Assembly: GCA_022457065.1 (NCBI GenBank)
Contig: JAJGBQ010000005.1
Location: 2,542,001 to 2,606,000 of the forward strand
Length of the DNA: 64,000 nucleotides
Source of the DNA: Curvularia sp. ZM96
Taxonomy: Eukaryota; Ascomycota; Dothideomycetes; Pleosporales; Pleosporaceae
Reading direction: 5' to 3'
Both the position numbers and the translations under genes were made by a program. The notes beneath the pieces were generated by a model that did no database searches, was not told where the DNA came from, and saw nothing but the letters and a program-made list of their open reading frames with translations. Below, in pieces: positions 1 to 12,613 of this stretch (position 1 is the stretch's first letter; each line of letters opens with the position of its first letter).

Positions 1-1953
1 GGTAATGTGGCGCTCGATTTTGGTTCTCATTTTTTCAGTTTTGGGTAAAACAGGGTATCTAACTCCCACGTCCGCGTCGTCGCTTCAGCATTCATCCTCA
101 CCACACCCATTCCGGCCATGCATTCTCTGATACTGGCACGCCTGCCTGTTTATGCTTGTCGGAGCGACCACTGTCACCTTTGCGTCCCTCGAGCTCTCGT
201 AGATACAATCGTACTAGTATGGCATCAAAGGCACTGAAGACAATATTGGACATTCGAAGTTTCGATATAAAAAAAAGACGGCGAGCCGACCGCGTTGGTG
301 ATCATGAATGCTAGTTACTATTTTGGTGATGCGTGTGATGCCATGACACATGTCGGTGGTTCCGCTGCCGCATACGGCCATGGCATAAGATCCATAGGAA
401 ATCCACAGGGCGTCCATTACACAGGCCATACAGGCGCGTCGCCCACGCCAAAGCCACAGGGCATTGTGCGCAATATCTTGTCACAGCTTGGTACTTGTTC
501 GTAGTGTCCGGGCCTGGTGTTCACAACTCCATCTCTTTCTTAAGTGGCTGAATCAATCAAATGATACAGGATAATGCAGAGCTGGGTCAATAAGTTAATA
601 TAGCGATTCGGATAGCGTCCCAGATAGTAGGAAAGGTGTCGGCCATGGTGGCAGGCGCGGGAATATGCATCGTGGTTGAGGATAATGTATGATTAGCATG
701 CGAAGTCGTGGATCTGCAGCGCTTCGCCTTAGGCTCCTGCGTCACGAACCTGTCGGGCAGGGCGATGTGAAGATGCGGTTGGGATATTGTAGACCTGCCT
801 GGAGAAAAAACAGGTGGTTGAGGTTGGGAAATTCAGATGGCGCTTGCAGAGTCACGTGCACCAACCACACTGCAGCAGGTACGCATCCGTGCCAACCATA
901 TGTGAAGCATCCCCTTGGGATCTGATTGGCTGTGTAAGACAAGCTTAGTGAAGTGCAGAATCAATGATCAAGGCCAGCTTGCTGGCGCCATGCTTGCCTC
1001 GCGACAAAGGCGGTGCAGACGACGTCATTATGGCGATTTCTGCAGGGTAGGGAAGGAAGAGCGGTAGAGGACCGGTTGAAGCGAAGATGACGCAGCAACT
1101 TGACAGTGACAGTGACAGTGGCCACGACCATGGCAGTGTCTTGTGCAGCGGGAGGACGGTTCAAGATAGGAAGGCGATAGTGGAGGCGACGGCGCATGGA
1201 TGCGTGTTGGAGCGTCTGGACGGCGCACTAGGAGGGCCAACACAAGCTTCCCACGCCCCGTTGGAGTGCCATGGCGCTTGCGAGGAGCAATGGCAGGGCG
1301 AGCTGGGCGGCGTCGGGGTGGTATAGGCGGCGGCGACAGGGCCGAAGGGGCGGCTAGAGGGCGTGGGTGTGTTGTGTGTTGAGCGACTGAAACCCAGCAC
1401 GGGGCGATGAGACAATGGCGAGCGTGTGGTTGTGAGTGCTGCGCTGGGCCCACCCAGCATGGCCTAGCTTGGTGGCGCCCACGATCCCCGCAGTGCCTGG
1501 CCTGGCCATGCGTGCGTGTGTGAAGAGAAGCGCTGCACGCTACGCTATTCCACGCTGCCTCCGCCCATGGGCCCTTGGTCCTGGGCTTTGGCTCCTGAGG
1601 CGGCCCGTTGGCCGGCGGAGGGAATTGGGCCTATAATTATGTATATTGAACACGCGTTGGCCCGCCTTCACCATACTACGGCCACGCCGCCGCCCACAAT
1701 TACGAAACCCCTCCCTCCGCTCCCTCCCTCGCTCTCTCGTATCTTGACTCCTGCACACAACCATTCCCCCAATCGCTTGGGTTTCGCTCGAGATTGATCG
1801 TCTTGCCTATCCTGGTTCCGTCTTGCGTGCACGCGCAATCCGCATCCCTGCACACGGCCCAGCACTTGCTCTCACCACCCACCGCCTCCCCACCTCCATC
1901 TTTCTACTCATTCCCTCCACGCTGGCCTCTTCTGCACTCCTCAAGGCGCAATC
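1..1953. other. left-edge noncoding region and BAR-gene upstream region
   Basis: I see no supportable gene here. Open frames on both strands at about 960-1640 are short, overlap each other and lie in a GC-rich stretch, so they look like composition artefacts. A threefold TGACAG repeat lies at about 1100-1121. From about 1680 to 1950 the + strand is pyrimidine-rich, as expected for the promoter and 5' leader of the BAR gene that starts at 1954. Confidence 0.6.
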
Positions 1954-3485
1954 ATGAACATCAACAAGAAATTCGATCGCCTGAAGCAATGGACAAACGA
2001 GAAGATGGGCGCAGAGGCCCGCACCGGCCTGTCCGACGAGTTCAAGGCGCTCGAGATAGAGATGAACTTGCGTCATGAAGGTATACCCGATCGCGAGCCC
2101 CGCGCCCACGCCCCAACGCTCCATACTGACTACGCTTCCTAGGCATGGACAAGATGCACAGCGCCATGGCTGTTTATGTCAAGTCGCTATCCAAGCGCGC
2201 AGAAGGCGCCGACAAAGAGAAGCAACTTCCAGGTGGCCATTTGGGCTCCTCCATGGTCACCCACGGCGAGGACTTCGAGCCAGATTCTGAATTCGGCATC
2301 TGCTTGTCATGTACGCCCTCCTACGAGTTGTATCATACTTCACCCTGCTAACCCCAAGCAGCTTTGGGTCGGGCAAACGAGCGTCTAGCAAGAGTACAAG
2401 AGACGTACATACAAAGTGCTACCTCAACATGGTTAGAGGGTCTGGAGCGCTCTCTGGTCCAAATGAAAGAGTACCAGGTATGGCATTACCTGGTCACAAG
2501 ACCATTGCTGCTACCAAAGCTAACTCTGTCTAGGCTACCCGCAAGAAGCTCGAGCAACGTCGCCTGGCCTACGATACCTCGCTCGCAAAGATGCAAAAGA
2601 CCAAAAAGGAAGACTTCCGCATGGAAGAGGAGCTCCGCTCACAAAAGGCAAAGTACGAGGAGACCAGCGAAGAAGTCTTCCGCAGGATGCAGGACATCAA
2701 GGAATCAGAAGTCGACATGGTTCAAGACCTCACCGCTTTCCTCGAGGCAGAGTTGAGCTACTACGATCGCTGTCGTGAGATCTTACTCAACGTCAAGCGG
2801 GAATGGCCCGTCCAGTAAGCAAAATATTGATGAGCAGGCTATGCAATCAAACGCTGACGAGTTGCGCAGGGACACCAGAGCGACGCCGTCCCGTCCCACA
2901 CGTTCCCGGTCCAATACTGCACACGGTTACGCCGAACGTTTCAACCCAGTCGAGGAAGAGCCGGAGCCCGAGATGCCTCGAATGACCATTCCCAAACTAT
3001 CTACTCAGCGAAGCCGTTCGCCAGGTCCTAGCCATTCTCCCGGTACCTATGCTCTGCGTCCTTCTATCAGCCGCACCTCGACCTACGACGATTCCAATGG
3101 TTATCGCGATGATTCTCCTGCCCGTAAATTATCGCGTGTACCCACCGATTCATCCGTCATCTCATCCGGTCGTAACAACCTTCGTCCTGTTCGCCAATCC
3201 AGCGCAAACCAACAAAACGCTTTTGCCGATGACTATGAAGATGATTACGCGCCATCAAACGGGAGACGTGAAAGATCGCCTCCCAGTCCAGACACGGCTT
3301 CATCGGTTGGCAGCGGACGCGGCAACGTCATGTCTCGAGCCGCAAGTTGGGCCACGGCGGAACAGGGCGGCAGCGCCAAAAAGGCTCCGCCCCCACCGCC
3401 TCCGTCGAGGTCAAAGAAGCCGCCGCCACCTCCTCCGCCAATGAAGCGAAGTGCACTGAGCGAATCCCAGGTAACTCGGTACTAG
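1954..3485 (+). CDS. BAR-domain protein, membrane-curvature/endocytic type
   Basis: Predicted five-exon gene: 1954-2080, 2143-2310, 2362-2477, 2534-2814 and 2870-3485, giving 435 residues. Every junction has GT and AG and keeps frame. Residues 1 to about 230 form a charged, coiled-coil-rich BAR domain of the fungal amphiphysin/Rvs type, including the stretches FDRLKQW, GEDFEPDSEFG and YYDRCREILL. BAR dimers bind and curve membranes, typically at endocytic sites or on vesicles. The remaining 200 residues are Ser/Pro/Arg-rich and probably disordered, ending in two polyproline runs (PPPPPPSRSKKPPPPPPP) that could bind SH3 or profilin partners. No SH3 domain is visible, unlike classical Rvs167. 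An alternative reading stops at 2818 by retaining the last intron, leaving a bare BAR domain. The family call is firm; the orthologue is not settled. Confidence 0.85.
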
Positions 3486-4563
3486 CTCCATTTCTGGCAC
3501 TTGTTGCATTTCCTTGATTTCCTCTTCTCCGGGTTGATCAGCATGGGTTAAAGCTTAAGAAAGCCCATATCTACTTCTCCCCTAGAAAATGTCACCTGTG
3601 GAACATCGATTAATGTTCGACATGTGTGACTGCGCCGGAAGTTGAGAAAGAACAAGAAGAAATACAAGGAAGCCAGAACAAAAAACATGAGAGATTGAGA
3701 TTCGCAACCTCATCATTGCTGTCATCACAGACTGCAGCGCAGTCTTTTTGGCATCCTATCATTGCAGTACTATTTCTGCCTCTTTGTCCATGCGACTGTA
3801 GTATGTATCTATCCACGTGTTTGGTATATTAGCTTCTTAATGGCGTTATTTTCTTCTCTCTCTTGGTTCAAGGCTTCTCGCAATATGGGACAGGTCAACG
3901 GAATGGAAGGAATGGGAAGGGCAGGATAGGATTGGTCGGGTCCTCGGGTTTCTTTTTCCTGTCTCGACATACTGCAAATGCATAAAACATAGATTTTTTT
4001 TGACACAATCAAAGTCCCGTGTATATCTTTCCTGTCTCTTTTCCTTTCTTTTTTCTCTGAGTTTTGGTAATATTGTGTAAACAAAAAACAAACAATTCGC
4101 CCTTATCCTCAGACCCTGCTTGTAAAGTCCGTTTCGTTGCCTCGTATCGAACGCCTACATCTTTACCTTGCCGGATTCGGAAAAAGGAAAATGATGACTA
4201 GGGTTATTTGATAAATGGCGGCAGTTGGATTAGGACTAGTCGCCGTCTGTCGTGTTCGTGTATATCCATAGTCTAACCTACTTGGATCCGGATACGAAGC
4301 CCGAACGAGAAAGAGACATCTGTCGAATAGTGCACAAAAGCGAAGGCGAATCCAATAAAAGAGCTCGGTGGTCTATTTTCGTGTACGGGTGGGTTCTATG
4401 TATGAATACGGTGATCAAAGTGTCTCTTCGTTTTTTTCTAATTTTCTCTGTTTTGGTCTATTTGGTTCGCCTAGAGAGTACAGGTTACGAACAAGCTTAA
4501 AGCCTGATTTCATCCCATGGCTGAGGCGCAGTAAACTTTCACCATTCATATTCTCTTCGTCAT
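3486..4563. other. convergent intergenic region
   Basis: About 1.1 kb between the converging BAR and Zn2Cys6 genes. It is AT-richer than the flanks with runs of T and A, as expected of two 3' untranslated regions. The short open frames show no family resemblance. Confidence 0.6.
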
Positions 4564-7216
4564 TCATTGCGGCTGTTGCTGTGATGGAAAATTCCAGTTT
4601 TCCTATTTGCCACGTTAGCCGTTTGGCCTGTTTTACATGCAAACAGAGACGTCGGAGAGAGACTTACCCACTGCTGTAACCCTCCATTCGGGCTCGTAGT
4701 TCCAAATTCAGTATGATGACTCGCCGTATCCACCGGGACAAAAATAGCACCTCCTGTGTCCTGTGCACCTGCACCTCCCATCCCAGCCCAAACATCAAAG
4801 TCATCCGGAGTGACACCATTGCTTGCACCACTCCCGCCGCCGTTTAAACTCCCGAGTATACTGTCGAAATCGACATTCAACCCATCTAGCGTACCAGTGG
4901 TAGGCGTTCGTTGCAACGATCCATGAATATGTGATGATGAAGACTGTGTATGCTGGTGTCCGCTACTGCCAAATCCAGGACTTGTGACTGCGTTGCTAAA
5001 CGACGGTAGAGGCTGTAGTGTGGGATGTTGCTGGGGAGCAAGCTGTTGGCGTTTCTTATTGAACCCCTTCATCACATAGAAGGCTTCCAGGTTCTCTTTT
5101 ACAGTGAATAGCAGGTCAGAACAGCGTTCTCGCACCCCAACGCCATAACAATGGCCGAAGATATGATCAATGATGGTAGCCATGCGCTCTTTGCGAGGCA
5201 GGTCGGGAGTGCGGTAGAGCTCGGTCAGGAGGAGCAACACAGCATGATATTGCTGATACGTTGTTGAGTACCAGGCCCACGGAGCGAGTGACGGTAGTGT
5301 ATCTAGCGTCGCACCAATTTCTAGTGTTGTCAGGGCGGCTGAGAGAAGAACATCTCGAAGCCGGTTTTCTGACTCGGATCGTGGCTGAAGTGAGGTTTGA
5401 GGGAGGTGGCGGTAGAGCAGCATCGAGTCGCAGCGTGACATGAGTAGAGTGGCGACAAGGCCTGCGTAACGCTGAATCGGAACGTTTGCGTCGAGGTATT
5501 GCAAGTACTTTGTTTGGATCTGGCGTTTCCTTGCCTCTACCCGGGCACGTAGGTCGTGCAGTGTAATGTGCTTGCGATCCATTTCGATTCTGCCGCGAAA
5601 GATGAGGCGATGGATTTCATTGCATTCGTACCGGATCAGCGATAGCGTAACATCTGACCAACCGTTTCTTGAAGTAGGATTCTGCTGCCAGCTAGGACTG
5701 CCAAACTCGAACACATCGTCGTCGACGTTCAGTGGTAACGCAATGTCAAAGTCATCGGATCGGATAGATGGGTGTGGACCTTGGGCTTCTGCAGTCTTGA
5801 AATCTAAAAAGCAAATCTGGTACCACAGTAGAGATCGAACATGCCGTTGCAGCGGAGTTAAGCTGTTGGCTGAGCTATGGCTCAAGCGGTGGATGCCTAT
5901 GCACTGCGCTAGACGAACGAGCGCGCCTACTACAACGGATGTTGCTCGAGAAATTTGGGCTCGACAAAGGGGTATCTGTCATGGTCAACAAATGCTAGAC
6001 GTGGTAGTCACAGCTCAATGACATACCAAGTAAATGGTCAGAGCTTGCAAAGTACGAATGTTAGACGTCTTCGCCCAGTTGGCGCGAAGCAGTGCTCGTT
6101 CAGTGGCTTTTTGCAGCCTCAAAAACAAATCTTCTTTTGTGATGCCAAACTGTGACTTCGCCTGCAAGGGAGAAACGGATGCAGCTGCAGCCATGCAAAC
6201 TGCCAGAATCAAAGCGGTACACGAGTTCTGATTCGGATTACCAATCTCAACATTCATCCAGAAGCGTTCAAACAGGCGCTTGAAGGAGGGCAAATGCAGG
6301 ACATGGGCGAGCGGGCTGACTGCTTGGGCATAGCGCTGAAACAGGGCGTCTGCTTCCATCTTGGTCGGTAGCTGTGGAGGATCCACTTCATCGTTTTGAC
6401 GAAGGGATAGCGAGCCACCCAATAGCAAGTTCAAAGAAGGTGCAAGTGAGGGCATCTGCTCTGCTGACAGGAGGGCGGAAGATTGGGTTGCCCTTTGGCC
6501 TGCGACAGAGGAACCCGGGGTGAAGCTCTCCGACAAAAGCTTGCCGAGCTGCACAACATTTCAGTTTGCGTCCAAAAAACGAAGAAGGGGGGCAAGAAGT
6601 AGAGACGACACAAAGACAGGACAGAGCGCGTAGATGGGGCAGAAAATACCTCTTCGGCATATTGGGGGCGAAAGAATCCAGTGATGTTTTCACAAATGAT
6701 CATCCTCCCGATTCGAATGGTGAGATCAGTCGCAATCTGGTCCTCGTCATCATTTTCATCCTCGTAGACATCGTCCTGCGTCTCCTCAGGTTCGGCGGGT
6801 AGCCTCTCCCAGGCATCTGTTTCGGGCTCGACATCCTGCTGGTAGGCCTCCCACTCGTAGTCTCGAGGTGGGGTGCCAGGCGTGGTGGTGTCGACAGAAT
6901 TGGCGTTGTCATGTCCCTCGTGCACACTTGCACTGCTCTGCGTGCGCACAGGGAGATTCTTGGTCCAGTCGGGAACTGTGACACCAGCACCACTCTTGCT
7001 CTGGGCGCGCTCCCGCTGCTCCCTCTCTTTTTTGCGCGCAGCGCTCTCAGGGACGGTGATGAAGACACAGTCGCGTCCAAAGGCGGTGCAGTTTTGGCAC
7101 GGATGCGTCTTGGAACATCGCGACTTACGGGTGCGGCACTCGACGCAGGAATTGATGGGGCGTGGATTTCTCCGGCGGACCACACGAGACTGCAAGACCT
7201 GACCTTGTTCTGGCAT
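4564..7216 (-). CDS. Zn2Cys6 transcription factor with fungal middle-homology domain
   Basis: Predicted exons on the minus strand: 7216-6650, 6548-6027, 5975-4668 and a tiny last exon ending at 4564, giving roughly 804 residues. The N-terminus carries a canonical binuclear zinc cluster, C-x2-C-x6-C-x5-C-x2-C-x6-C, starting CVECRTRKSRC at about residue 24, after a basic stretch. An acidic linker follows, then a fungal-specific transcription factor domain beginning near MEADALFQRYAQAV. The C-terminus is Gly/Ser/Asn-rich, like an activation region. Proteins of this class bind CGG-type sites and regulate metabolic or stress genes; the target cannot be told from sequence. Retaining the last intron (donor GTAAGT at 4667) gives a different tail ending at 4560. 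Confidence 0.85.
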
Positions 7217-7668
7217 GTCTCACGATCGTCATGTTTGCGCCATAGGGTACGAAGTGGGAGGGTGGCTGAGGTGATGGAGAAGAGTAATCGGAAGTCGGCC
7301 CGTGAGGATCCCGGCCGACTTTAACGGTGGCAGGATTGGCTGGGCGGTGCTGCACGTGTTCAGCCTTGTCGGACGACTGACCCTCTTGGCTGCGCGCGGC
7401 TGAGGACAGACTTTTCGCCGCCTCGAGAGGAGCCATGCAGGTACTGGTGGGGCAGACATCATCAGGCAGGCAGACGGAGAGGCACACGGCCTTGGTTGCA
7501 CCTTGGTTGCATATGTTGAGCACCACTATCGACCTATCCGGGCATGCAGCATACAGTACCGACTCGCTTCAACGCCATACACCAAACCCTTGCGGGCCCT
7601 GCCCAATCCCACAGCCCGCTTTTATCATGCGAGTCGGGCAGCCATGTCAATACGAGACTACAACAGCT
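7217..7668. other. intergenic region upstream of the Zn2Cys6 gene
   Basis: About 450 bp between the start of the Zn2Cys6 gene and the 3' end of VPS45, both on the minus strand. It should hold the regulator's promoter and the VPS45 3' UTR. I see no gene or strong motif. Confidence 0.55.
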
Positions 7669-9607
7669 TCATCTGCCCACTTCACGCTTGAGCCGCGCCG
7701 CAGCTGATGTGGCAGGCGGCTCGGGCCACGAATCCACCGCATCCTCGACTTCTTCTAGAAACGAAGTGCTGTTGTGCACCGTGGTGCCTCCAAGCACAAC
7801 ACGAACACCTGGCGAGCTGGCATTGACTTGGGCAACCATCTTAGCCTCCTCATATGTCGTACCGCCTACCATGAAGATGATAATGTCCTGCGGCTTGTCC
7901 TTGGTCGACCCGCCACCCTCTACAAACGGATAGACCTGCTGGCTCAAGCGTCCCTTGATCAGATCCTGTAGAGTCGCCTCCAAGCGTGGCGAATGTTGTG
8001 TATATACGTTCTCTACGCCCTTCAAACCTTTGAGGCGATCTCGTGCACCTCCAAAGAAGGAGCCCGCTTGAAACAGATCAGGCACCCCGCCCGCCCCAGT
8101 TGTAGCTTGCAGTGAGTCGTGATACGTCATGAGCTTTGTAATGAGGTTGACGCGATGTCGTGACAATCCCCCGGCAACAGCAAGTAGATCGAGCAGCATG
8201 GCTGTTGAGTTGGAAGACGTCTTCGAGTAACGCAAAGCGTAGATGGCAACCAGTCTCAGCTTGTTGTTTGCCGGCACATTTGGATCTTGTATTATCTTCT
8301 GCAATGATTTGACGTCGTTGGAGTGGTTGTCTGTACATGCCAGACTTTGTTCAAGCTCACTGATATCCAGCAGACTCTCCTCGCCAACTCGTCTGCTCAG
8401 CTCGCCGACCAACGTGACGTGTTTTGTAACGTTACCAGAGAGCTTGCGAAACTCTGGAAAGTCTTCGATGAAGCGCTTCATGTCCGCTATCGAATCCAGC
8501 TTCTGAGACCCTTGCTGCTTGGATGCGAACTGCTCGACATATTCTTTTGCGTTCTGACCCAGGTCACCAAAATTGAGATACATGTTCTTCTTGAAGAAAG
8601 GATCTTGGTCTTGGGACAAGACAATTTCCTTAAGCTCAGGCCGTATGTCCGGCACATCTCGTAGGTCTACCCTTCCGTTATGTATCCCAAGCAGCTCGTG
8701 CACCATTGCCTGATACGTCCATTGCGTCAGCAGTGGTGTGACGGGATCGTCTCTGCGATCGACTATCAAGAGAATGGGTGGTGTGTCTGTCTTTCGGAAA
8801 TCGAACAATTGATCCTCTTGCGTCATATGGTACCGGACCTCAGTTGCCAGCTTCTTCACCAGCAGACTGTTCTTCTGGTATCGAATCAAGGGCTTCTTCT
8901 TGAGCGACAACAGTAGCGCCATGACAGCCTCAGTCGACCTTTGCAGCGCATCCTGATTCCACGAGTCTGGGCTCGTACTCCATATGCGATGATCGGGAAA
9001 GCCGAGGTTGAGGGACATGAGGTCGGGGTTGATGACGAGGAAATCTGCGAAATATTCCTGAACGGCGCGCACAACCTCATGGTCGTCTGCTTCGGCAAGG
9101 CGTTCGAGGGACGATTTCTTGATAATGTTGCTAAAGTCTGCGCGCATCAGCCACTGCATATAGCCTCTTTCTCCTCGCAGGAGACATACATATGTTGTAT
9201 TCGCCGTACTTGGGCTCTCGCAGCTCTTCGATCAGGCTTTGAATCGACTCAGGTGAGGGTCGTACGAAGCACAAGCACCGGAGGTGTCGCATCTTTTCTC
9301 GTTTCTGGTTGTCCAGACGGCTACGATAGTATTAGCCAGATCCCGCATCATGGGTCGAGAGGGAGCGGTACTCAGTGAGGTAGACCTCATGATTGAGGAG
9401 GGCGGATTGCGTCGTGGCCGTGGAAACAATCGAGACCTATAAAGAATGAGTCCCCATTCTACAGCTACTTGGTAGAGCAGACAAACCCACAGTCTCGTTG
9501 TCGAGCAGGAGGATCTTCATCTTGGCCGCGGAGGTGCCTGTGGCTGCATTGTCTCCGACCGACACCATTTTGGTGATGTAGCCGGAGACGGCTTGAATGA
9601 CGTCCAT
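7669..9607 (-). CDS. VPS45: vacuolar protein sorting protein 45 (Sec1/Munc18 family)
   Basis: Predicted exons: 9607-9491, 9436-9372, 9320-9190 and 9137-7669, giving 593 residues, the usual length of the family. The start was chosen at MDVIQAVSGYI because homologues begin there; an in-frame ATG 18 codons upstream is less likely. Family hallmarks include KMKILLLDNET near the N-terminus, NHEVYLT, SNIIKKSSLERLAEADDHE, and the long Sec1 core with LLIVDRRDDPVTPLL and TQWTYQAMVHELL. Vps45 clasps syntaxins such as Tlg2/Pep12 and controls SNARE assembly in Golgi-to-endosome and vacuole traffic. The first intron's donor is GTGGGT, weaker than consensus, but the join restores the conserved sequence. Its promoter is shared divergently with the epimerase-like gene. 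Confidence 0.93.
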
Positions 9608-10303
9608 AGTGGTGAATGGCTCCTCTTCTCCTGGAGGGACTATGCGAAATCTTGACGCCACAAATCAACAAGGTTGTGGTGTTGCGCGCTCGTCCATGGC
9701 GACGCGGTGGCTGCACAAGCTAGTTGGGTAGGACGTGGCTCAAGCGCGACCCCCAGGGTACGGTGCAGCTAGCCACAACCCCCGCCAAGGTCACGTCGGG
9801 ATTCTTTCGAGATTCTCTGCAGAACGCTTTATGCATGTCCTGCATCTAGAAAGTTTCCCTTCTCAAGAGCATGTAACATGTCTTGGTATTTTATCGGGGC
9901 AATACGAACGTTGTGCCACACCGGCCAGCTCCGTGAACCCCGCTGCAAGTGAAGCGGGGCACCTGGAGTATAGTAATCATCCGCGCTGAATACCAATCGC
10001 CTTCGTCGCAATGGGCAGCTATCATGCAAACTACCTTGCCACCATACATACAAAACCTAGAAAAGGGATATGGTATGCCTGTAGTTGAAGGGAGCTGGCA
10101 AGCACTTCATGCGTGAGTACCTTTCGTAAGCAGTTTGTTGCTTCGTCATCAACGAGTTGCTTGCTGCTTGGTATTGTTTGGAACGACAGGCCTGTGACGA
10201 CATTCAAAGCTATATAAAGTTGCTGCGACATCCACATGCCAACACAAACCCAACAGCCATCCTTCTACAGCATTGACCTAACAGCAACTCAAACTTTATC
10301 AAC
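9608..10303. promoter_or_regulatory. divergent intergenic region with TATA box
   Basis: This region separates the divergent VPS45 and epimerase-like genes. A clear TATATAAA at 10211-10218 lies 93 bp before the epimerase ATG, suiting an inducible promoter for that gene. No comparable TATA element is seen on the VPS45 side, as is usual for housekeeping genes. Confidence 0.6.
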
Positions 10304-11418
10304 ATGCCAAAACTCTTCATGTAATCATACCTGTTCACTTGGCCATTACTGTATACTGACCAATTCCAAGTACCGGCGCAACTGGCTACATTGGAGGCGA
10401 CATCCTCCATGCGGTTGCAAATACCTACCCAGACCTTGAAATCACAGCCCTAGTCCGCAACAGCGATAAAGGCGCGAAGGTCGCGGCACAATTTCCCAAG
10501 ATCCGCCTCGTCTATGGCACACTCGACAGCACAGAGCTCATCACTAAGGAAGCTTCCAACGCCGACATTGTCCTCAACTGTGCCGATTGTGACCATGCAG
10601 CTTGTGCTGAAGCCATAGTCAAAGGTCTTGCTCGCAGTGCACGGAAAACCCATCTCATTCACGTCTCCGGCACTGCTATCGTTGCACACCCGGATTTGGC
10701 GGAAAACACGTACGGGGTTAGCCGCGAGAAGATATACGATGATTGGGATAACATCAGTGAAATCACTGTCTCTCTTCCGGACACAGCCCCTCATCGCAAC
10801 GTAGACAAAATTATACTGGGCGCCAACGAAGCTTCTGGGGGCAAGATCCAAACAGCCATCGTTTGTCCACCAACTATTTACGGACCTGGCCGCGGTCCTG
10901 ACAACAAGCGCAGCGTTCAAGTGTACAACATGGCCAAGGCAACTTTGGAGCGCATGAAAGGTTTTGTCCTTGGAGAGGGCCTCAATCGATGGAACGAAGT
11001 ACATGTCCAAGATCTCAGCGAATTGTTCCTCGCCCTGGTAACCGCTGCTCTATCACCTGATGGTGGCAAAGCCACCTGGAACAAAGAAGGATACTACTTT
11101 GCAGAGAATGGAGAATTCTGTTGGGGCGATGTCGGACGCAAGATTGGAGAAATTGCCTTCAAGAACAAGCTCATCAACCATGAGGGAATCGACAATTTGA
11201 CCAAAGAGGAGGCAAATGCGCTGAACCCATTTGGTAGCTTCTCCTGGGGCACCAACTCTCGTGCCACGGCTATCAGAGCTAAGAAACTGCTTGGATGGAC
11301 GCCCAAACAGAAGAGCCTGTTTGACCTGCTGCCAGAGATTATCAACGATGAAGCCAAGCTGTTAGGTCGTATCAAGCCGCACGCCCAGGAGGCTGCTGAG
11401 GGACGGATTCTAAAGTAG
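10304..11418 (+). CDS. NAD(P)-binding epimerase/dehydratase-like protein
   Basis: Two exons, 10304-10320 and 10371-11418, give 354 residues. The first exon is only 17 bases, but joining it to the second rebuilds a Rossmann start, MPKLFITGATGYIGG, with the Gly-x-x-Gly-x-x-Gly pattern of extended short-chain dehydrogenases and NmrA-like proteins. Later features are the PPTIYGPGRG stretch common in the extended SDR family and a C-terminal helix-rich substrate region ending in LLGWTPKQKSLFDLLPEI. A classical YxxxK pair is not obvious where expected: YGVSREK is the nearest. Substrate and pathway are unknown. It is probably soluble and cytosolic. The TATA box upstream hints at conditional expression. 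Confidence 0.85.
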
Positions 11419-11755
11419 ATAGGGGTGTAGCTTCAAAATGAACAGGCAGTATAGCATCGTGATATTAGCGAAAATTTCTATACAACGATTTTGATGTTAT
11501 TATAAGGCTACCGGCAAAGATTCGTGTAAAGCCACCGAGACTGTGAATTTACTGTTGGTGTAGTATGTCTAGCCGCCTCGGAGTCGCACTCCCACTCCTC
11601 ACCGTCTTCATGGACCTCGGCAAAGTTGTTTGTACTTACGTCATGCATCCCAACCTCCAAACACTACCTTCTTCTCTTTTGCTCATGTTTTGAAGACAGG
11701 AGGTTGTATATCTGCAGTTCCAACTTGTACATTGATTGTACCCTGTCCATACAAA
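11419..11755. other. tandem intergenic region
   Basis: About 340 bp between two + strand genes. The open frame of the next gene extends upstream to 11630, but its product is poorly ordered there, so this part is read as leader. Nothing else is recognised. Confidence 0.5.
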
Positions 11756-12613
11756 ATGCCTCTGTGCACACTGCATCTTGTGGCGCTCAAAAATACCACA
11801 CCGAACTCTATCTTCACATTCCTTTCTACCCTCAAGTCGGCCAACGTCTCACCCCTAGTGGTATCACGTGTCATTCGCTGGATCATTCTCCCTTCCAAGC
11901 TTTCCACCGAGCACTTGCTCGCCAGAAACATACACTGGGATCTCCTTCTCGTTCTACCTAGCACAGAAGCTCTGCCCCCAAACCTCAACAAGCTCGTGGA
12001 ATATCACTGGAGCGTAACCGCCGGCGTTCCGTCGCGCCTACTCCAAGATTTTGCTCCCAAAAACGAGAAACTTCTGCATCCCAATCCCAGCGACGTTCCC
12101 AAACCTCACGAGCAGTTGGAGAACAAGACGACACAGTCGAGCCAAAGCCTCGAACTCAGCGAGGAACTGAACAAATGGATTCAGGAATTCGTCAATAGTG
12201 GTGCCAAAGAGGGAAAGGGCGCAGTGTCAATGTTCAATCTGCTTGCTTTCAACCCCGGAATGAAGCAAGAATATCTCAAATACGGTGCAGCATTTGCGAA
12301 ATCCATTGGCTCCAGACATGGCGGCAACGCCAAGATTGTCGGAAACGTGACACACGTCAACGATCAACCCATTACGAAGGCATCAGGTAGCAGCGTTGGC
12401 AACAATGGAGAAGTAGGCGGCGGTACAGACGATTGGGATGAGATTGCGCTGGCGCATTATCCTAGTATTCTGCATTTTAGGGATATGCTGGCGAGTGAGG
12501 ATTATCAGGAGGTCAACAAGAGACATAGAGTGCCCAGTTTGAAGGATACGTGTATTTTGATGACGAGCGAGATTGCGGTGGAACAGCTGCTGGAGGGGAA
12601 GGCGAGGTTGTAG
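11756..12613 (+). CDS. conserved fungal protein with DUF1330-like C-terminal half
   Basis: A single-exon gene of 285 residues. The start is set at MPLCTLHLVALKN because the family-like sequence begins there. The N-terminal half (SLKS-type helices, LPSKLSTEHLLARNIHWDLLLVLP) and C-terminal half (VSMFNLLAFNPGMKQEYLKYG, then AHYPSILHFRDMLASEDY) resemble paired ferredoxin-like alpha/beta units; the second is close in pattern to DUF1330/dimeric alpha-beta barrel proteins. Function is unknown. A Ser/Gln/Glu-rich linker separates the halves. It converges with the minus-strand gene ending at 12880. Confidence 0.7.
   Translation: MPLCTLHLVALKNTTPNSIFTFLSTLKSANVSPLVVSRVIRWIILPSKLSTEHLLARNIHWDLLLVLPSTEALPPNLNKLVEYHWSVTAGVPSRLLQDFAPKNEKLLHPNPSDVPKPHEQLENKTTQSSQSLELSEELNKWIQEFVNSGAKEGKGAVSMFNLLAFNPGMKQEYLKYGAAFAKSIGSRHGGNAKIVGNVTHVNDQPITKASGSSVGNNGEVGGGTDDWDEIALAHYPSILHFRDMLASEDYQEVNKRHRVPSLKDTCILMTSEIAVEQLLEGKARL

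Noticed and set aside
1028..1453. 141-codon minus-strand frame near the left edge
   Set aside because: Pro/His/Arg-rich composition artefact overlapping other frames in GC-rich DNA.
9605..9661. upstream ATG for VPS45 at 9661
   Set aside because: Family members begin at MDVIQAVSGYI (9607); the 18 extra residues are not family-like.
10450..11010. 186-codon minus-strand frame
   Set aside because: Antisense shadow of the epimerase-like gene, which carries a clear Rossmann motif.
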